Source: Diorhabda sublineata (taxonomy: Eukaryota; Arthropoda; Insecta; Coleoptera; Chrysomelidae). From it: a stretch of DNA of 64,000 bases. The notes below the pieces were generated by a model. The model did no database searches, was not told where the DNA came from, and saw only the letters and a program-made list of their open reading frames with translations. Position 1 is the first letter of the stretch. Each line of letters begins with the position of its first letter. Of this stretch, positions 1 to 12,215 are shown in pieces. The stretch spans positions 17,117,001 through 17,181,000 of the forward strand of contig NC_079477.1 of the NCBI RefSeq assembly GCF_026230105.1. The letters run 5' to 3'. A program made the translations under genes and the position numbers.

Positions 1-520
1 TGCTTAAGCTACCTATAAAATTTCTGATATTCAATAATTTATTACTACATAAATATTAATAAAAAAAACTTATAATAAAAGTGGTATATAAACAACTGAG
101 AACTTTTTTTTCTCAAACCATGCAAGTATCCTATCTCATGTATGTGTTAATGTGTGTTGATTGTGAATATTATGTCAGATAATGAAACATTTTATCAATT
201 ATACTAAATAAAATTGAAAAGGAACTCTAAAAAGTTTTAAATTCAAGATTGGACCTGACCTTTTGACGTTTTTTCATATTTTATACCAATTGTCATTAAT
301 GTCATCATCAACTGTTATTTATATATACAAGAATACATATTTCTTCTGCATGTATCTATACAGAATATGACGACATAATTTTTGTTTATGGGTTTTGTAA
401 TAGTAATGGTATAGCTGATGGTATTTAGAGAATATTTTAGAGAATATCACAGGTAGAATCTTACAAAAAAATCATATTTACCCATATCATAATCAAATGG
501 TTTAGCGACTACATCCTAGA
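1..520. other. AT-rich DNA, no gene seen
   Basis: No open frame of note and no recognisable motif before the transposase relic begins near 521. Confidence 0.6.
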
Positions 521-890
521 TATGAAATCCATAGGTTAGAATTTTGTAGATGGATCAATAATCATCTAAAAACACTGTACAGGAAACTATTTACAGAATT
601 CACAAGAGACGGGATAAATAATTCCTATAATTCATGTGTAGGCAGAAGAAAATCCTCATGCTATTCGAGAATGTCATTCTCAATTTTCGGTTAACGTGTG
701 GATTGGTGTCATAAATGACCAATTAGTAGGTACTTACTTTTTTCATGGTCCTTTAAGAGGACATATCTATTTGCACTTTCTGCAAAATATGTTGCCGAAT
801 TTGCTTGCCAACGCGAATGTATTTTCAGTATGATAGGACATCACCGAACTTTTCACAGGACGATCCTCAGAGTATCCGTAATTCAATAAG
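521..890 (+). pseudogene. Tc1/mariner-superfamily transposase relic, DUF4817 type
   Basis: A fossil of the middle part of a transposase of the kind often annotated with a DUF4817 domain. Two frames together cover it. The first (from 521) reads RLEFCRWINNHL and FTRDGINNSYNS. After a frameshift near 640 a second frame reads AEENPHAIRECHSQFSVNVW, then WIGVIND and FFHGPLRGHIYLHFLQNMLP. These match the conserved first part of the catalytic core of that family (RLEFCRW, FTRDG, NPHAIRE, FSVNVWAGI). The frame ends at a stop near 830 and a further shifted trace continues to about 890. The second catalytic block is not found here. No terminal inverted repeats were found. A second relic of the same family lies at 57940-58400. 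Confidence 0.7.
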
Positions 891-2149
891 GGATTAAAAA
901 TGTGTAGAACTTGACAACGTCACTCGGCAACCTTTTATATAGGTATAGTGTATTGCCACAATTGATCTTTTTTATCCGCTTTTTGTCATTTATGATAAAT
1001 ATTGATTATTTCTTCGGATTATAGCGCTATTATAAGTTTCGACCATTTAGGTTTGTTTAGAATATTCCGAAATATCTACTCGGTAGCGAAGTAGATGTGT
1101 AAATGCTTGTTGCTGTTGAAGTTCCTGGTCAGTTATAGTCAAAGCCCAGTGCTAAGTTGCATATTACTATACCATTTATTCAAATAAGATATATTTCAAT
1201 TTTGTACATGTGAGTTTATGAAAAACCATATATATATTTTTCAAAAGGGTCTGAAAGAATACCGACGATAAAAGAACATAAACATAAAATAAAGAAAATA
1301 CCTAATGTTTAGATTAACTATTAATAGAATTAATGAAGATGAAAGAGTGCATTATTTTCTTGCAATTTTTGCAAAAGTTGTCATGAAACCCGATTAAATT
1401 GGACGTCATCCGGAAACATTTCATAGTGAGGTCCTCAACAAGCCGGAAAAATTGCCAATCAGTCATAATCCACCCCTCCTTGGAATACTATTGCTTGTCA
1501 ATTTGTAACAAATTTTGGATTCATCTTGACAAAATAAAAGTAATAAAGATGCTCATTTAATTGGCTACGTCCGATTTTGTTATGGTATATTTGCAAACCT
1601 ATAAAATTCAACTAAACGACATTTGCGTTTGATATTTTAAATGGTTAATAATCAAGTCAATCATATAGTGGAATGATTCCATTCAAATTTGCAACCACTT
1701 TGCTCGTATATTTAATTATGAAACAAAAATATCTGAGTGCCTGGAAACAGGACCCATTGTATTTGTGTGAACAACAAAGAAGATCTGTCTTTCAAAAGAA
1801 TAAGATTGGGTCTCAGCGTACTAACGACGCGTTTAATTTATTGAGTTAAATGAAATTAAGAACCCTTAAGTCACGTATCTTCCATCCACTTTGCTGAGGT
1901 ATGAGTACAGGATATTCGACGTTACTATTTTATAGGGAGGCTAGATGGTTTTTGGTATCGAGGAATATACCAACAAACTTCCTTCTTTTGAAGGTACAAA
2001 TGTGTATGCTTATGTTAATAATATTTGTTGTAAATCACTATATATAAAAAAATTCAGTTAACAAATATAACATTTAGCCTTATTTATAATATTTATATTA
2101 AACATTATTGAGCTTTTTAACGAATACTCATGTCGATAAAGTACAAGAG
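891..2149. other. AT-rich DNA, no gene seen
   Basis: Roughly 1.2 kb without a supportable gene, repeat or RNA. Base composition is typical of the surrounding desert and changes abruptly at about 2150, where the GC-rich LINE relic begins. Confidence 0.55.
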
Positions 2150-3610
2150 CTAAAGTATTAGTACGACTGCTGCGAGAACCTTCTCGGTGCATCCGGATCC
2201 CCTGGCAGGTAGGCGGCGATTTCATCCATGCTAGTCCTCCTCCCATACCTCTTGTCGATCGTATCCTGTAGCTTGGCCCTTGTGATGTCGATCACGGTGA
2301 GGTCTTGGGCGTGAAGCATCCTGAATGCGTGTACGACCTTGTAATGGTTACACAAGACCGTCGTTGGCATTAGGCCTCCACCGTTCTGTGAAGAGAGAGA
2401 TGGACGATTTCGTTGCTCGCCCTCCTTGGAAGACTCATCCACTTTTTGCCCATCTATCGGATGTGTTTGTCTACGTCCTTCAGGTACTCCTTCTTGACTG
2501 CCCCTGCATGAAGTCAATGCGGGGCAGTAGGAAGAATTTTGGGCAGGTGTCGCCCAACGAGATCGGACGCCAGTTGCGTTTATCTTCGGTCTCGCCCTTT
2601 TTGTAGAGCAGAATGGTGTTGCTCTTTTTCCATAATGCCGGTGTGTGCTCAGGGCACCATACTGCGTTGAACAGTGCGTACAGAACATGCGCCCCTGGAT
2701 CGGCCTTTTGGGGTCCTTGTATGCGATGATAGTTTCTTTCCAGATTATCTCGCGTTCAAATGGTCGGAGCAAGTTCTCGTGTGATTTACTAGGACTTCCT
2801 GTACAACGCCCTTTTTGTTGTTTCGATATATGTCTTCCTGCTTCCAGTCACGGTGTTTTCTTGGTCTTGCGTTGGACCTTGTTGCCGATGGTTTAGCGTA
2901 TCGTATGAGGAATGCCGTAACTTCCCTAGAGATCGCATCGAGGTCCTCACTAGTGTTAGCAGCGTTGAGCAAGTCAATCAGTTTTCGCTGCTCCGGCGTG
3001 GAACAAGCCTGACGCCATGGAGCGTGTCTTGTATTATTTAACGTTGGTTGGGTGGTTGTCTGTTAAACTGGCACGATGATTTGACGAAGTGGTGGTGTTC
3101 ACCTCTCGCTCTGAGTCGATGTGGCAGCTGGGCTTCCCTGCGGATTGGTCTCATTGCTGCTCTGCTCCGGTGAGGATTCGAGATGTATGGGCCTCCGCCT
3201 TATGCGGCGTAGTCTCTGCGTTGGTGCTTCCAAGACGCCAGCCTGTGAGTGGAAGATATTCGGTGACGAGCTTGGTCTCGCCACCGTCTGCCTTGGAGGT
3301 GACAGTACTGCCACTGTTTGTATTTGCGGGGTTTTCGGTAGTGCGCGAGTAGACAGCGTCTTGTTTCAGCTCTTTTCACAGTATTCCTGTTACAAGCGCG
3401 TGGGATTGGATCGTGATTACCGCATACTGTGGTGTGCTTTGTCACTACCCTTCTAGGGTATCGTGCTGTTGTCGGAGCTTCAAAGATATCGTCGGAGGTG
3501 AGTGGTTGCAATAGCACAAAGTTGCCGTTTCTATTACGATGTGCTCGTTGTTGTCCTCGATAAGTGTATTTTAAAACCTTCTTTTGAAACATTTTACCGT
3601 GCGAGAAAAG
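2150..3610 (-). pseudogene. R2-like non-LTR retrotransposon relic
   Basis: A decayed LINE reading on the minus strand, visibly richer in G and C than the DNA on both sides. Between about 2745 and 2500 one frame reads LFNAVWCPEHTPALWKKSN and then TILLYKKGETEDKRNWRPIS, which matches the first palm block of R2-superfamily reverse transcriptases (W-K-x-S-x-T-I-L-x-x-K-K-G ... N-W-R-P-I-S-L). The region at 3000-3590 gives basic, low-identity N-terminal sequence. The part at 2160-2330 reads a different frame and should correspond to a more C-terminal part, so much of the RT, including the catalytic YxDD block, is missing. Several frameshifts and stops are present. Assignment to the R2 clade rather than a sister clade is an inference from the NWRPISL style of the motif; the order of fragments supports one internally deleted element. 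Confidence 0.6.
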
Positions 3611-4389
3611 CCCAATAGAGTAACCAATAACACATCATTAAAACTATTATAAATTTAATGCTGATCAATTCGTCATCTAGCATGCATCAGTATCAGTCAT
3701 ATTTATATAAATTAAATAGTTTGAATCTGTGCTGAACTTACTTTTCGTAATATAACTTTGCTTATTTTTTTTGAATTATATTTGTTATGGTGATTATCGC
3801 TTTATATTTAATTTAATTTGCTGTCTAAGCACACGCGCCCTGTCTCAGAATAACATATTTGACGAACAAAATGAGAAATATACCTACAATCGAATTAAAT
3901 TCTAATTTTATTATATGAAACAGAGTTTGAAATAAATGTATTTAATTTCAATTGAACAATGACCTGACTTTACCTCTAGAGTAAGAAATTTATTTTTGGA
4001 ACCCATTGATATTGTTAACAACCTGTAATCCCAAACTCACTCAAAGAGTTAGATTGATTGGAAATATTCAGAATTCTATTTAGTGTCTTTCTCATAACGC
4101 AGAGATATTCGATCAGGACGCATGTAGAAGTCAAAGATAAAACAAAATCTGAAATAAAAAATTGATCAGTTTTGATAAAGAATGTGATTTGCGTTCGTTC
4201 TTTCTCAGTACATCGATTTCACAAACCTTCCAATAACTTGAGGGATCAATGACTAATAATAATTCTGCTACTACTTGCATTTTGCTATTATAAACCATTA
4301 AATAGAAGTAGGTAATTTGATTTAATCAGGAATCACCTAAGATGGAATTTCTGGAACCGTTATATTCATACGATATTCATACTGAATAC
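3611..4389. other. AT-rich DNA, no gene seen
   Basis: No open frame or structured repeat noted between the R2-like relic and the Penelope terminal fragment. Confidence 0.55.
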
Positions 4390-4500
4390 ATTGTTTAAAT
4401 CACCACTACATTAACACTCATTATTATACTGTTTGCCGCGCGTTTCGGTAACCAAGTTATCGCCTTCAGAGATTGAAGGTGAACTTTCCAATCAATATTG
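4390..4500 (-). mobile_element. Solo fragment of a Penelope-like element terminal repeat (pLTR)
   Basis: The stretch containing CACCACTACATTAACACTC, then GCCGCGCGTTTCGGTAACC and the following CTTCAGAGATTGAAGGTG aligns with the pLTRs at 10793-10965, 12055-12215, 34555-34720 and 48346-48400. It is in the same orientation as the copy at 10.8 kb, that is with the element's 3' end towards low coordinates. No Penelope coding sequence accompanies it. Confidence 0.7.
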
Positions 4501-4534
4501 AATGAGATTAAATGAAAAACAAGTGTTCACCGAC

Positions 4535-5010
4535 CTATGCTGTTTCTCCGCTCATCTCCCCTCAACTCTTCTTCGCTCAGTGCTGTAGATCTCCTCTGCC
4601 GGTGGAAAGATCTTCTTTCCTCCGCTAAAACACGAATACCGGCGATTACACATATTGCGTCTTCAGTCACTACGCGGTATGCGCTAACAACTCTCGGGGT
4701 ACTCAAGCGATAAACTGAAGCGTCCCTCCTTTCTGTTTCCTACCTCTGTAATGTGTCGCCCCGATGGCAATTCTGTATGTGATTCCAGATGTGACCACCG
4801 ACGACAACAGAACTTTTCTTGTCTGTTTTGGACTTCATAAGTTCGGCACAAGTCGAAATAAGATGTTTCTCTCTCCAGAATATTTCTCCCTCACGAGCTC
4901 TGCTTGTTTGTTGGAATTCAGTCTGGCATCAATCATCACTCCCAGGTACCGGATTTATGGTTGGAATGTGATCGCTTTGCAGCTCCATTGTCTCTCGTAT
5001 GTGTGTGCGT
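4535..5010 (-). pseudogene. R1-like LINE ORF2 C-terminal relic
   Basis: On the minus strand from about 4960 downwards one frame reads YLGVMIDARLN, then KQAELVREKYSGERNILFRL and VPNL. After a shift it reads VLLSSVVTSGITY. This is the post-RT thumb and connection region of R1-clade LINEs (YLGV.ID..L followed by LSRLMPN and LL.SV..S...Y). Traces of the downstream AYR.V..DA..VIAG and RR..STALSxEE parts are visible in other frames as far as 4540. Frame changes and stops show it is dead. It directly abuts the pLTR fragment at 4390-4500. Confidence 0.65.
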
Positions 5011-5034
5011 GTGTGTCTCACGAGGAGATATAGT

Positions 5035-5875
5035 GAAAAATCCATTTTTAATATTTCTATTTAATTTTTTCTATGATTGGTTCCAATATATTCCATGAGG
5101 ACATTCTTAAGCTCTTCCAATGTAAATTGCAAATCTTCATGATTTTTCTTATAGATCTTCTTCATCGCTTGAGATATTTGACATATTTGACAATATATTC
5201 TAAGGAATTGTCACGTTTTTCTATTCGTTTGATAACATTGTACTAACTTTGTAAATAGTTATGTTACTCATCATGCTTTGATATTTCCTAGTTACGTCAG
5301 ACATTTGGTCACATATGAACTCAATTTTTTGTCGTCACGTCATTACTTTTCATACGAGATAATAGGTGTCTTGTTGATGCTGCTATGAATGTACACTTTT
5401 CGACAGTGGATGTACATACAACCGGCACATTCACAGAGATTTAAGTCGATGTATCCGTCATTTCTTTCGATACTTGCTGATTTTATGCTTCAGAAATAAT
5501 ATTTGTTCCATGAACTAATTGTACATGGTTCAGTTCTCATAACATGCAGATAGTATTATACTATATAAAATGTCATATTATGGGACTTCTCTTTTCTAGT
5601 TATAATCTTAATAGAATAAAGTAGCCAAAAGTTTATATAATATGCTCAATTAGTTTCCAGAAGATAAAGATAAATAGTAGATAGGTATTTATATATGTAT
5701 ATTTATTTATATATTGGTAAAACTTTATTAATAATTGATAAATGATTAGACTTTGCATTGGAGATATAAAAATCTAGAAAAGTCGACTTTCTATTTTAAC
5801 AGGAGGATTTTATGCGATTTTCTAGACAAATTTTCAAACGCTGATATGAAAGTATATAAAAGTTTATAGCTTATT
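5035..5875. other. AT-rich DNA, no gene seen
   Basis: No coding potential recognised. A short GTGTGTGCGTGTGTGT run at about 4999-5015 precedes it. Confidence 0.5.
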
Positions 5876-6512
5876 GGAGTTTACTCCTTAAGAATCGATT
5901 TGCATATATAAGGGGCCCGGTATGAGAAAAATGTGAGGAGTAAAATCTATTGATGAATGACCTCGTTACGTTTTTGATGCGCACCCTATGATGCGCAACT
6001 TTCTAATTTGTCAGTGTCGACATACTTATATTGCTGTTTTTATTATAAATATCAATAATTAATATTGTTATTGTGAAGTTTTAATTTTTATCATTGTGTT
6101 CCGCTAAAGTGAACTGTAAGTATTTTCAAAAAACTATGGCAGAAAGAGGTGTAGATAGTATTGCCGGAACATCTAACAAACACGTGGTTGCAAGGTACGT
6201 TATAATTCATGTATTATATGTATGAGCATGTGCAATTTGTATTTATTAAATATTTTAATAATTATCGATGTAGTTCATATAAATATATATTTGAAAACAA
6301 CACATAAAATTAGATAATCAACCCAATATGAATTATCGAGATTATTGACAATTGTAAAAAGTTTAATGTAAAATATTTCGTCGATTAGTTATAATAAATG
6401 TATATGAAATGAATAAATTGAATAAATATATATTTATATATGTATATTATTTTCATTAATTAACAAATTTACCCTTTCCTTTCCATACAGTATCAATCTT
6501 AAGGAGTAAACG
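5876..6512. mobile_element. MITE-like element with about 20-bp terminal inverted repeats
   Basis: The left end reads GTTTACTCCTTAAGAATCGAT (from 5879) and the right end, reverse-complemented from 6511, reads GTTTACTCCTTAAGATTGAT: a near-perfect inverted repeat about 630 bp apart. The target duplication is not clear, so the superfamily stays open. Inside, at 6136-6195, an ATG opens a short frame (MAERGVDSIAGTSNKHVVA) that runs into a consensus splice donor (AAG then GTACGT). A second donor-like GTAAGT lies upstream at about 6117. This is what would be left of the first exon of a longer autonomous element, but no such partner is present in the window. Confidence 0.6.
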
Positions 6513-8639
6513 CCAGTCGTGCGTCGGAGCTGAAACACACAATTTTTATCTTTCATTCCGAGGTTGATCTTTCTTTAGAGTAACCTGGCTGTAATAATTT
6601 TCCCTATTAATCCAAACTTTTAGTGGTATGTATGAAAATTTTGTTAATATTTGCTTACACAGTCTACCTAAATATAATATAATCAGTAAAATATTTCGAA
6701 ACATTTATTATTATGAAAGATAAGGAGTATAAACTTTCTATATTTCCGATATAAGCGGAAATGACGGATCTATATATTACGAATTATCACGCAATCCTTT
6801 AGTGGTGCGTAGAATTGAACGTTGATTTAACTTTAACACTAATAACTAACTCCCTCGAACCACTAGTAACGAGAAATTATTGCCCAAAGGAATTTTTTCG
6901 AAATCGGCAATAAAGTGAAATATTAATGCTGATTGGTCGATAGAAATCGGTAGTGAAATCGCTTTTCAGTGTCTAGGCACTGAAGTAACAGAACTGTCAT
7001 CTGCTTCGACAGCAGTCGTATTTTCCATTAATATAAATAAATGAAAACAAATGAGATTTGCATGCCGATTTTTGAAAAATAATCATACGACTATTATCCA
7101 GCTGTGTAACTAAACGCGGCATTCATAACCTAATCTGCTCTCCTCAATTTTAAATATTTTCGCAATTATTTCTGAATCTGGGCGATATCGAAAGAAATAT
7201 AATATGAAACGCGGCACTGGTCTGGTTAGGTGCCAATGCGTTTAGCCTCGTGTCAGAACACCTTCCACTTACAGAAACTTATACTCATATAGGAGTATCA
7301 CATATATGTAACAAAATGATAGATGACCGGTTCGGGAAATACTGTCTATGTCATGCTGAGGTCGGTGTCAGAGAGAGATTTAAAAAAACGGTATATTAGA
7401 GTCATGAGTTGATGACATGTGAGGGGTAACTTGAGTTTTGGTTACGAAAGTAGTTGATGAAATCATATTATGGAACAAAATTGCACATTTAGAATCCTTG
7501 CTCAAATTATTCACAGAAGTAACTGCTATTTCTTATATCAAAAAAAGATCTTCGACACATAATATTCAAGTGATACTAATTACTAAGACTTCAGTGTAGG
7601 TGTTACTCGCAAAACTGCATGGTCATTGTATTAAAATTAAAAAATTCACCAAGAATGTTCTAAATGCTGGCGTGCACAGAATGTGAGGTATCGGAGTGCC
7701 TAAAATCCTCATGTGTTTCTTTAGACACTTACTCAATTTCTCGTGAAGGTGAATGTTTGGGCAAAAAAACTGGAAAATAATCAAAAATACTGTAACTAGT
7801 TTTCAGTAGATGATACGTTATTTGAATAAGGAATATCTTTGTAAATCCACACCCGCAAATTTTACTAGTTTATATTTAAACATTTCAAGAACAAGAGATG
7901 ATCAAATATTTTGTATAATCCTGTACATTTATTATTAGTTATGGCTATGCTTCGAAAGCGTCTTTATCAAGCTCAAATATAGCTCACATATTTTTTTTTT
8001 AATTTAGGTAAGTGCATTCATTCTATTGAATATTGTAACATTGCTTCCCCAGCTGGAGACTTTTCTTCAAGAAGTGGTATTTGGTCTCTGTTTAAGTATA
8101 AGTATATAAATAACAGGTACTTAGATGAGGTGAACAATTAATATTAAATCGTATTTTTATAGAACGAAGTTAAAAGTGAATAAAGATGGAAAAGCTATAA
8201 ACTCGTTATAAAATGAATTAATAAAACTAAATAAACTATTCTCAGACACGATTCTCCAAATTAATATTAATCGCTGAGAATAATAGAAATGGTTTCGGAA
8301 GAAAAAAATTTATTAAAAAGTACTAAAAATCGCGTCTCCAAGAGAATAAGAGAGCACAACGAATAAAAAGCAGTCATTAAAAGGAAAAACAACCCAACAA
8401 ACGTTGTTTTGTAATAAAAATTATATCTAGGTAATATTTTTCTAGTTTAATAAAAATAACTAACTTACTATAAGTGTATAGGGATTTAATTATAATTGAA
8501 AGTATGCTTTTTCTAGGTTAATAAAATATTATTTATCAAAGTAACGAATATATTTCAAATTAAAATTCTTGATAGCCATCCAAATTTCAATAATAATGAT
8601 TCATATTTTTACTATCAATCATGTGAGAACATGCCACTA
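6513..8639. other. AT-rich DNA, no gene seen
   Basis: About 2.1 kb without recognisable genes. Short imperfect repeats and poly-T runs (about 7988-8000) are present but show no element structure. Confidence 0.5.
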
Positions 8640-8870
8640 GAACATGCCATAGTTATCCAATAATCACTTTCGAATGAGTGTAATATTCAACATCAGGCGC
8701 ATAGTGGAATGCTAGTCGAAGAAATTAATCTAATGTAAATGCTCGAAGACCTTGTTGGCGTTGTTGGTCAATTCTTCTATGTCTGTTGACTACATCTCTT
8801 CGTTCTAATTGTCTCAGTTGATTTCGTTCAACTCGTGCCTCTTGCGATTGAATTGCTATGAATAATTCAA
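8640..8870 (-). pseudogene. Helitron-type replicase/helicase N-terminal relic
   Basis: On the minus strand, from about 8860 down to 8730, one frame reads QEARVERNQLRQLERRDVVN followed by a Q/R-rich stretch and AFTLD, then a stop. It resumes with AFHYAPDVEYYTHSKVIIG near 8700-8645. An R/Q/E-rich segment followed by a (A)F.Y.P..DY..H..V.IG signature is typical of the region just upstream of the Rep/zinc-finger part in insect Helitron proteins. No Helitron 5'-TC or 3'-CTRR hairpin terminus was identified, and the fragment is short, so this is a moderate call. Confidence 0.5.
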
Positions 8871-8874
8871 GTTA

Positions 8875-10789
8875 AAATACTTATTGGTGAAAAACAGTGA
8901 CTTAATATTAGTTTGCTTGTTACCTTTCACAATAATAAAACGCGTTTATTTATTAAACACGTACACGTTTCTGTTTTGATTTAATACTATTTGCAAAAAA
9001 TGTACAATATGTACAGGAACGATAATGGCCGTTGTTGGCGGCAGCTCACAAAACGTGATTATTTACATGAGACTAAAAACTGTCTTTTCAGTGATTAATA
9101 AATTGTGAATAAATATTTATTGTACTGGAAATTGAGAATTGCATAGAAAAATCAAAATGATATGTATAACAGTCTGTGCTACGATCGATACACAAATAAA
9201 ACGAAAAAAATGGCCATAAACTGTATAGTGAGTAAGACAGGAGACCGGTTAAGTTTATATCCCTTCTCCGAGATGTTTGGTGGACGAGAGGTGAGAACGG
9301 CTGATACATGGCAGGGCTAACTGATCGATTGATATTTTTAATCAGTTATCGACCGGCGAACGTGAAATATCGAATTAAATAAGGAAAAACATAATTGGAA
9401 ATTATGGAAATAAAGGAAATTGAAATTATAAATTCTGGATAAGAATTTATCGTACTACAATTTTTATATTCGATTGCCATCTTGCAACCCTATTACAGAT
9501 ATGTGGATAAAATAGAAAAGAATAAAAACCGCGCTGGAGAAATAGTGGATGATTGTACAAGGGTGAAATATTGAGAGTGATATGAATTGAAATCATGACA
9601 AAATAAAAATAAAAATCTTGCCAAAAAATGTTGATGATAAACAAATAAAGCATAAAGGTTATCTGAGAAGGGTAAAAATTTAGGATTGTATGTATTTTTA
9701 AATGTTTTATCATAATAGAATAAAAATTAAAAATTCCATCTAAATAATTTAGAAAAATTAAGAGGTGGACCACCCAACATAAGAAATAGATTTTGTCTGA
9801 TTCGGAGAAGTAAGTTAACACTGTGACTAGAATTTCATATTTAAGAATATCCACCGTTTTTCTTCAAAAACTTGAACGTTCGAATAAATGAATTAGAAGT
9901 TACTACTGTGTTAGAGTAAGTGAGGTGATAAATATTAAAATATTTCGAATTAGTTGAACAGTTTTATATCGAATTACTGTAAATATACATAGAAATTGAT
10001 TCGAAAGAGAGTTTGAAAGAATTGTGAACCAATTATTCACAGATAAAAATAGTCAACTGAATTTGACATAATAATACAAGTTGATTTCAGTTAGCTCCAT
10101 CAAATGAAGTATTTATAGACAATTCAACCACACATTCGATTAAACAGGTATGCATTTAATAGATTCCATGCACAGAAATATTAATTTGGAAACAATTTAT
10201 TCAAGCTTTCCATTTTTGTATCTGGTTCAATGTAGCATCCAGAGGCTATAAGGAATTTCAATTCAATCATTTTTTGTACAGATCAAATGGAATTATGAAA
10301 CTTAATATAGGATTAATTATATTGCCTACATTGTAAATTGTATAAAATTCGTTCCAATTACTTCATCGCCAAGGAAATGAGAAAAACTTTGATTCAAGGA
10401 ATATTGTGAATTCAATTAATAGATGTGAAGGCGAAATGAGTGCGACAGCTTGCTTAAAGTTGAGATTAGGAGTTTGACTCAATTTAAATTCAAATTTGTG
10501 TCAAATGGATGAGAAAATAATCCTTTTCCTGCATGATTGCTCCCAAATATAAAGGCGAAGGTGGAGATAGTTTGGCCAAGAGAGACTCTGTACGTAGCCA
10601 AATTTCGCGTTATTCTGTTCAGAGATCTAGTCTCTCTCTCGTCACTATGTTCCAGATAGCCATTGGATGTGGTGTGTGTCGTTTTGCGAAGAACAATAAG
10701 TCTACTAAATCAGGTTAAATAGCTAAGTAAGCCATATGGCATTGATAATTGGCTTCATAAAGTAAAAGTATCATACGCTAGCATGAAAT
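8875..10789. other. AT-rich DNA with weak ORFs, no gene supported
   Basis: A low-complexity hydrophobic frame on the minus strand at 9447-9854 looks like chance translation of AT-rich DNA. A frame at 10533-10718 has no recognisable motif. Nothing else is seen. Confidence 0.5.
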
Positions 10790-12215
10790 ACTAAACACAC
10801 TGTTTACACTACCTCTATACTAATACTCACAATTACACTGTCTGACGCGCGTTTCGATACCCAAGTTGTCATCTTCAGAAACTGAAAGTAAACTAAAACC
10901 TTAGAACTTGACTTACATGTTTTATACTGAATTTTCCTACCAATAAACCTTCTTCTGCGAAAATTGATTCTAGTGGCCTTTAAGGAATTGGCCCTGTCAT
11001 TATTGAAGCTTTTCTTACATTTAGCAATTTCAATGCTTCCAACAATTTATTATTGGATACATTTTTCAACAATTTTACATTAATATTATTCACGTCTTGA
11101 TTATGAGTGGCAGCGTGATCAAAATACTCGATTTTTCGGTATGTTCATATTTTTAATGAGCTATGTGCTCTTTAAACCGGACAACGGATCTCGTAGTCTG
11201 TCCAATATACTTCCCACCACAATCAGCACAGCTAATTTCATATAAACCACTCTTTTCCAAATTTGGTATTTTATCCTTAGGATTACTCAACACTTAATGT
11301 ATTTTTGGATTTATAAATCAATTTAAAACTCACACTGTTAAATATTCCTTCCAATCCCTTCATGTAAACAGGGTTGTACCAGAACAAATTCTTCTTGTTT
11401 TCATTTTTAATTTGAAACAAAGTAGTTTAACATTTCTGAAACTTGACGGTTAATTAACATATTTACAATTCTTTGATCATTACCGTTGATTACTGCCACA
11501 TCCTCAATAAAGGTCCTTTCCTAATTGTATCTATCGATGTTGGAAACGGAAAGTAAATTAAACGATTTACCAAGAGATGGAGACTGGTCATCTTATGTTG
11601 GATCCAATGAAAAGAATCAGCCATGATTTACCTGTACGTAGCGGTGTTTTTCCTAAATACATCAAATTCCAGTCTATTACTATTTCTAATTATTAAAGTA
11701 TCTAAAAATGACAACTGTCCATTATTTTTCATTTCATAAGTGCACTTTATGGAAGGATATTTTGAATTGAATACCAAAATACATTCGTCTACGTTTGCCT
11801 TTTTCTTATTGAATATGGCGAAAATATCATCCTCATACCTGTACCATACCATTGGAAAATACTGAAACTGTTGACTGATTTACTTTACAAAATGACTCAT
11901 GAACAGTTCAGACATAATTTGTGATAGGCAGTTGCCCATTGCTGTTCGTTCAGTCTCCATTTCTTGGCATATCGTTCAGTTCACTTTCCACTTAACATAT
12001 AGAGATACAATAAGGAGAGGACCTTTATTGACAATTGCACATAGAATTCCCGCTTTCGGCGGGAGAAGGTTTATTGGTGGGAAAATTCAGTATAAAACCA
12101 GTAAGTTATTGAGTTTTAGTTTATCATCAGTCTCCGAAGACGATAAGTTGGTTATCGAAACGCGCGTCGAATAGTGTAATTGTGAGTGTTGATGTAGTGG
12201 TAGTGTGAACAGTAC
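10790..12215 (-). mobile_element. Penelope-like element, 5'-truncated, with inverted pLTRs
   Basis: The element reads on the minus strand. Its 3' terminal repeat (10793-10965) and a second terminal repeat at about 12055-12215 are the same sequence in opposite orientation; both contain the GCGCG-TTTCGATA core and the downstream AGTGTAATTGTGAGT block. Between them lie a reverse transcriptase relic and a GIY-YIG endonuclease relic, in the order expected for Penelope-like elements. The RT is cut off upstream by the inverted pLTR, a known arrangement for this class. A second copy is at 33990-34720. Confidence 0.85.
11155..11990 (-). pseudogene. Penelope-like reverse transcriptase and GIY-YIG endonuclease relic
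   Basis: Reading down from about 11960, the frame gives AMGNCLSQIMSELFMSHFV (the conserved GNxLSP-type RT block). From 11852 it gives WYRYEDDIFAIFNKK, the catalytic block with YEDD in place of the usual YVDD, and then LSFLDTLIIRN (the SFLD block). After several frameshifts, PVYMKGLEGIFNSVSFKL and KSKNTL appear, and near 11290-11180 comes GLYEISCADCGGKYIGQT, the GIY-YIG nuclease core with its cysteine pair. Internal stops show it is not functional. The family uses the RT for target-primed synthesis and GIY-YIG for nicking. Confidence 0.85.

Noticed and set aside
2325..3456. Several plus-strand open frames across the GC-rich region
   Set aside because: They are shadows of the minus-strand R2-like relic; only the minus strand carries RT motifs.
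9447..9854. 135-codon hydrophobic minus-strand frame
   Set aside because: Composition is what AT-rich DNA gives by chance, with no membrane-protein pattern or motif, and it opens in desert.
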